A stretch of DNA of 64,000 nucleotides from Macrolepiota albuminosa (Eukaryota; Basidiomycota; Agaricomycetes; Agaricales; Agaricaceae). The stretch lies in contig JAMWFC010000090.1 in the NCBI GenBank assembly GCA_027475525.1, positions 1,488,001 to 1,552,000 on the forward strand, in the 5' to 3' direction. Each line of letters begins with the position of its first letter. Position 1 is the stretch's first letter. This document shows, one piece after another, positions 53,560 through 63,578 of this stretch. The translations under genes and the position numbers were made by a program. The notes under the pieces were generated by a model that was not told where the DNA came from, ran no database searches, and saw only the letters and a program-made list of their open reading frames with translations.

Positions 53560-54740
53560 TCAGCTAGCTCACATGCTGATGTCAGCTACTGTCCGCTACC
53601 ATCTGCTGGCATGTCAGCGGACAGCGGACACTCACACACCCTCTTCCGCCCTTCCTCCTCTTTCTCCCCAGTGCCATCCTCTCCACTCCCCACACTACCT
53701 CACATGCCACCCCTGTCCACCACATGCACCCTGCTTCTCTCCTCCCTCCTGACCTGACATCTGACATCTGCTACGTCTGCTGGCATACCAGCAGACACCC
53801 ACACTCCTCCCCTTTCCCCTTCCCCCTTTTTCTCCCCACCCCCATCCCTCTTCTGCCACCCTCCACGCTCTCTAAGACGCCACCCCATGTGGTGGATGCC
53901 CACGCACTCCGTTTTCTTCTCTCCCGCCCTGATGCCGGATGATGCCGGATGATGCTGGGGGTTGCCAACGGATTCCCGTAGATGCCAATGGATACCAGCA
54001 GATATCTGGCAGATGCTAACAGATGCATAACAGATGCCAGTGGGTCACAACAGCTGCCGACCAACTCTGACAAATGCCAGCTGATGGCTGCTGATGCCAA
54101 CACCCCTTTTAAGCCATAAGAACTCTTTTGGGAGGTATGCCACCTCTCTTCCACCTCAAAAAATCCATACAGGAACCTGCAGAAACGTAGGTGGGCATCT
54201 ATTTATTGTGTTATCCGATCTTTGAATCTATCCATTAGTAATGGACCTGTGGTGCAATGGTTAAATGTGTGTTCCGTTGCTGGAGGCTTTCCCAAGGCCA
54301 GGGATTCGATTTCCCCCCACAGGCATACGGCAAGCAAGACAAAGTTACCTTTTTCCTTGGTTCAACCAGACCCCATGGACCTGCATAGGCCTCTGTGGAT
54401 GTCCACGCATGGGCCCACATAGGTTTGAGTCCATTGATGTATGTCTGCGTGGATGTTTTCACTCGTGGGCTGATGCCTGCCAGTGGCCGCTGATGCACAT
54501 TGACGTCCACTAGTGTCCGCTGGCATCTGCCAGGCCTGTGTAGGCATGTGTGTGCCTGCTTTTTATCAATCCACTGGACTGTGTCATACAGCACATTGTG
54601 ACATGTCCGCAGCTCTGTATTCTATGGCACTGTGGAGACTACTCCGCTCCAGTGTAGCAGACTCTGCTAGACACGTATGGTACGGCACAAAGCAAGCTCC
54701 CATACAACATATGACACGTACCATTGTGATGCCCTACCCT
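53560..54740 (-). repeat. Inverted copy of the 38.7-41.0 kb repeat block
   Basis: In reverse it contains the G-rich segment (53560-53930), the GGCATC minisatellite (53930-54100), ATGCCACCTCTCTTCCACCTC and the R1 body with pseudo-tRNA module B (54244-54322), ending near CACGTACCATTGTGATGCC at 54720. Large open frames inside are mirror images of those at 40.5 kb and are not gene-like. Confidence 0.65.
54244..54322 (+). repeat. tRNA-derived (SINE-like) module B, copy 3
   Basis: GACCTGTGGTGCAATGG, then TGTTCCGTTGCTGGAGGC, then AGGGATTCGATTTCCCCCC. The B box GATTCGATT is close to consensus. Confidence 0.55.
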
Positions 54741-54799
54741 GGGCATTTGTTGGCATTTGTCAACATCTGTATTCATGGGAATTTGTCAGCAACCCCTGG

Positions 54800-55130
54800 C
54801 ATTGTCCAGCATTGTCCAGCATTAGAGTGGGAGAGAAGGAAAGGGGGTGTGTGGATGTCTGCTGCATAGGGTGGCATCTCGAAGAGCGTGGGGAGTAGCG
54901 AAAAAGGGAAGAGGAAAAAGGAGAAGTGTGGGTGTCTGCTGGTATGCTAGCAGATGTCAGGTCAGAAGGGAGGAGGGAAGCGAGGTGCATGTAGTGGACA
55001 GGGTCAGCATGTGAGGTAATGTGGGGAGTGGAGAGAATGGCACTGAGGAAAAAGAGGGAGAAGGGCAGAAGAGGGTGCATAAGTGTCTGCTGTCTGCTAG
55101 GATGGTAGCTGATATCAGCGGTGCAACTAG
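54800..55130. repeat. Direct copy of the G-rich segment
   Basis: AGTGGGAGAGAAGGAAAGGGGG... to TGGTAGCTGATATCAGCGG. Same family as 40690-41035. Confidence 0.55.
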
Positions 55131-55205
55131 TCCCAGTGGTTCAGTGGAATATTTGTGTATTGATATTCAATATTGTGTACAGCAATGGTTCTACTTCCTC
55201 TACTC
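55131..55205 (+). repeat. tRNA-derived (SINE-like) module A, copy 8
   Basis: CCCAGTGGTTCAGTGGAATATT to CAATGGTTCTACTTCC. Parallel to copy 1. Confidence 0.5.
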
Positions 55206-55609
55206 CACCTTAATGGAGTCTAATGGTGTGTTTTTATATAGGTCCATTTTTGCTCTACATGTACATCTGTCTGCTGGCATGCTAGCTGACATCAGCAGAT
55301 GGTAGCTGATATCTTTTTTCTATGTAAAAATGACAAATATTTTAGTAGGGACAGTGCTAGGTTGAAAGAGAAAAAACAAGTCTGGTGGACCTGTATCCTG
55401 TCCATGAGCAGATGAATGGATCAAATGAATTTACCAAGATGGTGTCTTTTGACCAGTTTATGTGTATATCATATTGTTAATCTATATTGTGTGGGCCAGT
55501 AGGTTTGATTCTCATGCAGTGCATATAATAAATAGGTGCTGAGATTTTTGTTTGTCAATTAATATTCCATGAATTTTTGCCCTACATATACACCACACTG
55601 ACTTGTATA

Positions 55610-55692
55610 GTAAGCACCTATGGTCCAATAGAATACTGATAAATAGATATTTTATATCATGTACAAGAGGTGGGTTTGACTCCCCTTAGTGC
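55610..55692 (+). repeat. tRNA-derived (SINE-like) module A, copy 9
   Basis: AGCACCTATGGTCCAATAG to GAGGTGGGTTTGACTCCCC. More diverged copy. Confidence 0.5.
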
Positions 55693-55734
55693 ATATTCTA
55701 GCAGCAGGTTGCTAATATCTGTTAACATCATTCA

Positions 55735-55950
55735 TTTAATCTGTTCAAAACTTTAGAGATTACTCAAGAAGTTTAGGTTGGACAACCTTGCACTAGCATG
55801 TGACAAGTTCTTCCATTCCAAACTTCTCAAGTCATTTCTGGAGTTTTGAACAGAATTACTTGAGAAGTTTAGGTTGGATGACCTTGTATTAGCATGTGAC
55901 AAGTTCTTCTATCTCAAACTTCTTAAGTCATCTCTGGAGTTTTGAATAGA
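55735..55950. repeat. Foldback element, copy 3 (double)
   Basis: The arm GTTCAAAACTTTAGAGATTACTC pairs with AAGTCATTTCTGGAGTTTTGAAC. A second unit repeats directly after it (CTTGAGAAGTTTAGGTTGGATGA... to TGGAGTTTTGAATAGATC). There are therefore two hairpin units sharing one arm. Confidence 0.6.
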
Positions 55951-56089
55951 TCAAATAAATGACACTAGCAAATGTTAATAGATGATTATTTATTACATAT
56001 GCTGCAAGGAGTTTTGAATGGATTGATGCTAGCAGACATTAGCAGACATTAGTAGACAGCAGCAGATGTTAGGTCCTGTGTAAAAATAA

Positions 56090-57480
56090 CTTAGTAGGGC
56101 CGGTACTGGGTTGAAAGAGGGGAAAACAAGTCCAGTAGACCTGAGTCCTGTCCAAACTAATTGAAATGTCTGTAGTAAAGTGCTGCAGCTTAGTACACAA
56201 TACTAGAGTAATATTTATATATAATTCACAGAACGTTCTATAGTTTAGCAAAATATTGTCAGTTTATATTATTTTTAGTGCACTCAAAACATAACCAATG
56301 GAAAAGCCAAGAATTATAGTAACTAACAATTAAATTACTTGTCTGATGTGTATTCCTCCTCTTCATTAGATCCATATAATGCATCTGAATAGAACAAATC
56401 CTCAAGCAGGTAGTCTGCTATTAAAAATGCAAAGTCCTCTGATGTATATAGCCTCTGAGGTCTGGTAAGTGTGATGTCTTCATAGTTTGCTATCAGGCAT
56501 GATGATGAAGATGGTGAGAGTGACTCTGACATATTAACAGATACATCATCAGTACAACTAGCTTGATTGAAAGGGCCAATGGGCCTATATTGACCATATT
56601 TTGCTCTAGCATAAAATTCTTGTTTTGTTGAAATAAATTAACTATGATTACCAGTGCCAAATTATAACTCACGTTGTTGATACAATTCGTTAATTCTTCT
56701 CTGATTCTCATGTTGAGTTATATGTGTCTCATATTTCTCCCACTCCCAGACATTGTTACCAGTAGGTAGGGTTGGAGAAGGAGATTGTTGGAAGGGGGAA
56801 GACTGAGATTTAAGAGCCATTACATCAAAAAGCGGTGGAAAAAATTTTCTTCATCATTGGCTGTCATGCCTCCATCTATCTCTTCTGCCATTACAAGAAA
56901 TAGCAGCAAAAGATTTTCTTTGTCCTTGGTTGTCATATGTCCACCTCTCTTTTTTAACAATTCCATTGCATGTGACTGTCACAAATCTGTTCCAATCATC
57001 TGCTGATGGCAGCAAGCTGCATCTATCAGTTAAATTCATCTCTGTATCCATCACATCAATTTGTCTCTGCATCCACTATTTTCACAGTAGATCTCTTGCA
57101 GTTTGGGGAGGAAATAAAATTAGAAAGCACCTGCCTAAATTTATTAATTGCCATTAAGGCCAATTCTTGCCACATGGCCACCTTTTTGTAGGGATATGAC
57201 TGAAGACTTCTTTTCTTTACTGACATACCATACTTTGATCAAATATCTGCCTGGTTGAAGAAATACCAGACTGTCCACTCCATTTTACTCATGACAAGCT
57301 GACATTCCTTTGTCCATCTGTTGTGTTGTGCTCTAGCATGTAGATAATGAACATGATTAACTGAAGAGATATGTTTATGAACGAATGTAATAATAACGGA
57401 AATGTTAACAAGAGGACTCACATTCAGAAATAGTAGCAGATTTATTTTCTGTATCAGAATTAGAGTGCCATATCCATGAT
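56090..57480 (-). mobile_element. Deletion derivative of the KDZ element
   Basis: 56090-56950 parallels 41988-42990, and 56952-57480 parallels 44490-44940; about 1.5 kb between them is absent, including the acidic-repeat protein. It retains the KDZ C-terminus (HYLHARAQHNRWTKECQLV, 57239-57421) and a longer exon end (MSVKKRSLQSY...MWQELALMAINKF, about 57130-57240) that is missing in the larger copy. Too short to encode transposase. Confidence 0.7.
56335..56532 (-). CDS. Small acidic ORF in the truncated KDZ copy
   Basis: 65 codons: MSESLSPSSSSCLIANYED, ending NEEEEYTSDK. It is the better-preserved version of the segment at 42320-42534. It is probably the last exon of an element-borne gene whose upstream exons are deleted here. 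The function is unknown. Confidence 0.35.
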   Translation of the reverse strand: MSESLSPSSSSCLIANYEDITLTRPQRLYTSEDFAFLIADYLLEDLFYSDALYGSNEEEEYTSDK

Positions 57481-57486
57481 ACCTTG

Positions 57487-57966
57487 TATAAGGGTGATCT
57501 TTAGAGGCTGTGGCTCAGTCATATAGCTGGCAGAGGGAGATCTAAAGTGTATTAGAATATATACTGACAATATAATGATAGCTACTCACCTGGCAGAGGG
57601 AGATTCAAAAAAAACAAGTCTAGAGATTCCCTATGCTAGGTTGGATGCTTCTGGGGCCTCTGGGACATGGAAAACAACTGTACAGTACAACAAAACCTTA
57701 AAAACTTGAAAATTACCTATACAAACAATTGCACAAATAAGGGGCAAACTCTGGCAAACTCTGGCTTATATAAGCAGTCTAGAAGTGGTGCCAAGGGGCC
57801 CACACTTGTCTGAATAGTAGCTAAAAAACCAGAGCACCTCAAGGACTGAGAGTAGTACTAACAGATAGTGTTGAAAGAATAGAAACAGTAAAATAAAATA
57901 ATGTCAGAAGAAATAAGAGAATGAATAAAGGAAGAGTGAAGAGATAAGAAGTGAGAAAAGAAAGAA
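57487..57966 (-). repeat. LTR, reverse orientation, last 20 bp or so missing
   Basis: The reverse of the solo LTR at 32768-33265 along almost its full length (TAAGGGTGATCTTTAGAGGC to AGAAGTGAGAAAAGAAAGAAG). It is less decayed than the copies at 34-38 kb. The expected TCTCCTGACA end is replaced by the LINE sequence at 57967. Confidence 0.8.
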
Positions 57967-59619
57967 GCAGGCTTCATGAGCAGTAGAAGGATTGAAGATC
58001 AAACAGAGCTAGCACAACTCATGGTTAAGTGGTGCGAGACGAAGGAAAAGAATGGAATGATAGTGTGTTTAGACCAAGAAAAGGCATACGATAGGATACT
58101 ACACCCCTTCTTGTGGAGATCCCTAGAAAAATTCAATCTCTCTGAGACATTCATCAGGCTGGTACAAAACCTTTATAAAGGAGCATCAACGAGAGCGATC
58201 CTCAACGGTGAGATGAGTCGACCATATGAGGTAACAAGAGGTGTACGACAGGGAGACCCATTGTCATGCCTGCTCTTTAACCTAACAATAGAGTCTCTGG
58301 CACAAATGTTGAGGGACTCAACACTAAAAGGCTTCGAAATAGATAACAAAATAGAGAGACTGATAGCAACACTCTTTGCCGATGATACTACTGTCTATTT
58401 AGGAGAGGAGGACAATTTTAGCGAACTACAGACCATATTGAAAGAGTGGTGCAGAGCCTCTGGAGCTAACTTCAATATTCCGAAGACAGTAGTTGTCCCA
58501 GTAGGATGCAAGAACTACCGGGAAACACTAATAACCACAAGGAGAACAGGCCCAAATACACCTCCAATACCAAATGAGATACACATAGCGAAGGAAGGTG
58601 AAGCAACGAGACTCCTTGGAGCCTTCATAGGGAACGGAGTGGAAGATGCCAGTGTCTGGGTCCCTACAACGGAGATGGTGGCCAGAGACCTAAAGAGATG
58701 GGAGAAAGGCAGACCAACAATTGAAGGTAAAAGGCTGGTAATTGGGATGGTAGTTGAGGGACATACCCAATACAGGACGAGTGTGAAAGGGATGCCCAAA
58801 GAAGTCAAAAACGGGCTCACAAAGATGATCAGAACCTTCCTCTGGGGAGATGCTCACCCAAACATCGGAATAGAAACCCTCCAACAGCCTCGTGAAAAAG
58901 GGGGAATAAAACTCCTGAACCTGAAGGTGAGGAATGAGGCCATAGAAATAATGAAGCTAAAAAGATACCTGAACTTCGGGAAAGAACGCCCAACATGGGC
59001 GACAGTGGTGGACATACTGATCAAGGAAAAAGTCGTGAAACAGTGGGATTTATCCGACAAAGAATCGTATACAAACATATTCCTCCAATATCTGAAAGTT
59101 GACACAAGAGAAAGAACAGAAGGGCTGACGCCATCCCTGCAGAGGATACTGTTTATGGCTAAGAAACACAGAATAGCCTTTGCACCAATGGAACTGGGGA
59201 CACAGCTGAAGCTCCAAATGCCAGCATGGTTCCACCCAGGCCACGAAGGAGTGAAATACCTGAGACTAAACGCCCCAGAACCGAGGTGTCTGAGAAATGT
59301 CCATGGAGTTAGGATGGTTAACGATATGTGGGAGGTGACAAAGCTCACTGATACCACGACTAACACCAGCCACAAGCCAAGAAGGAACTGCGCGTGCAGC
59401 TCCTGTAAAGATATGAGGGGGAAGGGGTGTAAAAACCCTAATAAATGCAAGGAGTATGCAAGGACATACCTTGGCAAGCTGCCCCCAGCATGGCATCCGT
59501 CAACCCCTACAAGTGATCGAAGCCTCACAGAGGACCAAGTGTCCTTGGCAACGAGTGAAGGAGGCAAGCTCTTCGACCCCGAGATCACAATAGAGGAAAA
59601 CCTGTGTGAAGGCTTCTGA
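57967..59619 (+). pseudogene. LINE reverse transcriptase (N-terminally truncated)
   Basis: The RT motifs present are MIVCLDQEKAYDRI (motif A), TRGVRQGDPLSCLLFNL (motif B), and LFADDTTVYL, the FADD catalytic box, near 58373-58400. The thumb and connection regions run to about 59300, followed by a Cys-rich CACSSCKDMRGKGCKN segment (about 59390-59430). The finger region before motif A is mostly missing. It ends at TGA 59617-59619, after which the same frame continues into RNase H, so the stop is a lesion. Confidence 0.85.
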
Positions 59620-60270
59620 ATTCTAGCCAAAAATACATGGAGGAACATGACACACCACAATCCATACCCAAGATCACTCCAAGAAGAAGAAGAGATTGTA
59701 GTCTACACTGATGGCTCATGTCATGGGAATGGGTCACAGACAGCCACCGCTGGTGCAGGAATATGGTTTGGAAGTGGCGATGAAAGGAATACAGCTATCT
59801 GGTTGCCCTGCGAGATACCACAGACAAACAAAACAGGTGAAGCAGTTGTGATATTGGTGGCAAACAGGATGATCCCAAAAGAGAGATCAATCAGAATCAG
59901 AAGTGACTCCAAACTGGTAATCGACGCCATAACAATCAACCTAAAAAAGAATGAGGACAATGGCTGGATAGGAACAGCAAACAGGGATACCATGAAACTC
60001 CTAGTGTCAGAGCTAAAACGACGGCAAGGGGTCACGATCCTAGAAAAGGTAAAAGGACACTCAGGAGTAGAAGGAAATGATGAAGCGGACAAGTTAGCTG
60101 ACCAGGGAGCTAAAAAACTAGAGCCAGACAGAATAGACATGGAAACCCAGACAAGATATGACCTCCCTGGGGTAAAACTGTCCACATGCACACAGGCCCT
60201 GATATATAAAGGAATTATAATGAGTAAAGTAATCCCAGAGAGAAGAGGGACTTCCACCACGCATCATGCA
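59620..60270 (+). pseudogene. LINE RNase H domain
   Basis: In frame with the RT across a single TGA. It shows VVYTDGSCHGNGS (first Asp), GEAVVILVANRM (Glu), IRSDSKLVIDAI (Asp) and KGHSGVEGNDEADKLADQGA (His/Asp), so all the RNase H catalytic positions are present. The C-terminal tail is cut off by the downstream Gypsy element near 60270; open sequence after that point belongs to the Gypsy LTR or leader. Confidence 0.85.
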
Positions 60271-60863
60271 TCACAGCTCCCTCCACGCCTATTGATTGCG
60301 TGCCCCATATGCGCGATCCAAGTATACAGTCCCTGCCCGCTACTCAATGACTCCCGGAACCCATCCCAGACACCCTGGAACCCGAAACCCGGTCCCGTAG
60401 TACTTATAGCACAGTTCCCTGTTGTATTCGCCAGTCTTGATATTACACTGCTTACACTGCTTTACATTGCATTACTTGGATTGTTGCATGCCCTTTGCTT
60501 GATTGGTATGCATTGACTGGCATGCTTTTGACTGGCACGCTTGAATACTCGCGTGCTCTAAGATTGGTACGCACTTCACGACTTTAAATTGCTAACTCGG
60601 TCTCGTCTTAGAACCTCTGGTTCACGACTCAACCCCTACCCGAAATCCCCCAGCTACTCTCAACCCAAAACCCCCGGGCCGAGTCCCCTTTCCCAGGATT
60701 ACCCCTGTCTACGTCTTGAACCCTGGAGTCCTAGCCCCGGAGTTCCAGACACGCGAGTATCCGTAGGTCAAGTCCGCATTGTAAGGGCAATTGCTTTCCC
60801 AGAAAGCCCCTGACTCAGCGGAACCTGACATAATATCAAGACTCCCTCCTTACACCGTTTTTG
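60270..60863 (+). repeat. Probable 5' LTR and leader of the second Gypsy element
   Basis: The sequence changes abruptly from LINE coding to a pyrimidine-rich, C-rich stretch. The LTR start is likely among the TG dinucleotides near 60265-60300 and the end near 60830, but with no second LTR in the window neither edge can be proven. Confidence 0.45.
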
Positions 60864-63578
60864 ATGGCTATGTATACTCACACTTACTATCCCACGGGCT
60901 ACCAGACCGACCCCTATGGGTGCCCAGTACCCGATCATTACTCCGCACAGACCCCCTGCCCCGTCTATCCACCCCTCCCATACAAACCTCCGTATCTCCA
61001 CCGCCACTGGGCCCCCGACCCATCCCTCTATGATCTGGGGCCCTCAGCCAGCTGGGCCCCTCCGCCCAACTTAGCCATGGCACGACCCATGGAGGTCCCC
61101 TCATACTGGAGCATCTCTGGGGGCCTGCTGGAGACCCCACCAGTCCCCAGTGGACCTCGCCCGGTACCCCCCAGCAAGGGCCCCTTTGCACCCACCCCCT
61201 ACTACAGTTACCAGCGCCCTGCCCCCCAACCCCAGGTACCCCTCAACTACAACTACCCCCCTCGACACTACCCAACCGCTGCCCCACCCGCTTGGACTCC
61301 CCCCTCACCAATGGGACGACGACGTCTCAAGGACTACGAACGGCAACGGGACGAAGTGCTCCACTCACTCAGGATCTTGCCGGAGGACTTCGCGCAACAG
61401 GCAAGGGCACTACTCACGGAATTTGGACACGACGACTTCACAGGCACACCAGAGGACTGGGCCCATTGCTTGGTCGAATTCGGGGATTGCCTCACGCAAG
61501 GAGAACTCCCGGAGCAGACTATGGTAAAGTACAGGCGCAACACAATCCTCCGCGAAGAATTACAGCAACTGCTTGACAAAGTCCACATGTCCCCATTCCC
61601 CTGACCCCTCAACAACCCCGCGGACCCGGGCCGCTCAATTCACATCCAACGGGAACCCCTGGAACCGGTCCCGGCAGCCCCCGCAGTCCCCACTCCAGAG
61701 CAACGACAACGGGAAGAGCGACAAAATGCCTCAGCCATACTGCGGTCCCTCAACCCGATGGGAAGGCTATTCAATCAGCCTGCTGCCTGCATGGTAGGCT
61801 TGTCAACTTGCCGTAGGGCTAACTCAGTTCCTAGCATCTTCGAGACCTGGGGACAGCCCCAGAGACCCCTGGAACCCCTCCTGTGAATGGACAACGCCTG
61901 ACCCCCGGCCCTGGAGAACCCCGGTAGACCCCACACGGACACCACTAGCACGGAAGACACGCTGTGCTACATCGACGAGCTCACGCGCGGCAACAACAAA
62001 CAACGTCCCGTGCCTGCGCCCGCCCCAGTACCGCCCCCTACGTCAGCCCCGGCCCCTCCGGAGCCCAACTTCCGCCACGACCCCCTGCCCCACTTCGATC
62101 TGCACGACCCCCTGCCCCATTTCAATCTGCGGAACCCCCCACAGCCTCCGATGCAAGCACGACCCTCCCGGGTTGAATGTCCCCCGCGCAACCCGGCACC
62201 CGACCCGGCACCCAACCTGACACCACCGAACTCTCCCTGACCACCTCCGCCACCTCCACCTGAACCTCGAGGACGACCCCCAGGCCCCCCACCTCCGCCA
62301 GTCCCTGCATGGAGACCCGGGCCTCCCCCTGGCAGGAACGAACCCCCCTGGGACAATGGACCTCCCGGGCATGGACCCCCAGGTGAGCCACCTGGAGGAG
62401 GCCCTCCAGGCAGGTGGGGTCCTGCCCTCGGTGCCTTTCCTCCACAAGAAGGGGGGGGTAATCATTACTACTACTACTACAATGCTGGCCCTCCCCCCCG
62501 CAACACTGCCAGACCGGACGACACTCGCGACGCCCTTGCCTGCGAAAGACGTCTGGACATTCAGAAACCTGATGCATTCATGGGCCGGGACCCCCGAAAA
62601 TGGCGTACATTCCTCACTCAGTGTCTCAATATGTTTCAGGCAAAACCACTCACGTTTCAGGTTGACAGCTCCCGAGTGGCCTTTGCTGCCTCGTACCTCC
62701 AGAGGATCGCCTTTGACCACTACACAGCCCTCATCCAGTTCGACCCCAACAACCCGGCACTCGCCCCCTGGCAAGCCTTCGTCGACGAGTTCTCCAGGAA
62801 GTTCAGGATCTACGACACCGTGGCTGAGGCCGAGGACAACCTCTTCAACCTCCGGATGTGCTCGGAAGAACGTTTCACCACCTTCATCGTACGTTTTGAA
62901 AAGGAAGCTTACGAGACAGGCTGGAATTACAGCGCCCTCCGGTACGCCCTCCGCCGTGCCCTGCCGCAACATATCAAGGACATTCTCCGACTCGCCCCGA
63001 AACAACCCTCCTACGATGGATACAAGGCCCTCGTCATGCAGATTGACCAGCGCTACTGGGAAGACCGCAGCGAGTACTTGAACTCCCGAACCTCCTGGAA
63101 CCCTAGGGGAGGACCCCCATGGCCCCCCGGCAAAACCCCCAACCCCCAAACCCGAAACCTCGGTCCCCCCACATTCCCTGGCGGCCGACCCCCAGTGAGT
63201 CGCGGCCCGCCCAATGCTAACCCCAGCAGCGGCGCCCGCCCCCAGGCCCAACTCAATGCCGCCGTGGCCGCCAATGACCTGGGCAACGTGCCAGACCCCG
63301 AGGAACCCCCGGAAGACTCTGAAGATCCCAACTTTGCCGACAAGCAGGATGAAGAAGCCCTCTGGGCCAACCGGCTCTTGAAAAAGGGGCGACCCTGGGT
63401 CGAGGTCCCGAGGGATGTGCAGGAACAACAGAGAAGGGAGGGTGTCTGTATACTCTGTGGTGAGAAAGACCATTTCATCTCCGAGTGCCCCCAACGACAG
63501 GTCATGGGACGTGCCACCTGGACCTTCAAAGGGGAGGACACCACCTACGAGTACTCAGAAAACGACCCAGCAATTTAG
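60864..63578 (+). pseudogene. gag: Gag of the second Gypsy element, with four in-frame TGA stops
   Basis: It begins at ATG 60864 (MAMYTHTYYPTGYQTD) with a Pro/Tyr-rich leader. A helical segment follows (DYERQRDEVLHSLRILPED, about 61335-61390). Pro/Gly-rich linkers lead to the retrotransposon-gag domain (KPDAFMGRDPRKWRTFLTQ from about 62570; WQAFVDEFSRKFRIYDTV; CSEERFTTFIVRFEKEAYET) and one zinc knuckle CILCGEKDHFISECP (about 63447-63491). A single frame runs the whole length apart from TGA codons at 61602, 61884, 61899 and 62238. All four are one C-to-T step from CGA, and all lie before the conserved domain. It ends in TAG at 63576. Confidence 0.85.

Larger units (their letters stand above)
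57967..60270 (+). mobile_element. 5'-truncated Tad1-like LINE (non-LTR retrotransposon)
   Basis: Coding sequence starts inside the reverse transcriptase (QAGFMSSRRIEDQTELA), so the endonuclease and ORF1 are absent. RT and RNase H follow in one frame. The sequence is cut near 60270 by a second Gypsy element within the RNase H tail (LIYKGIIMSKVIPERRGTST), where LINEs of this type normally continue. Confidence 0.85.
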
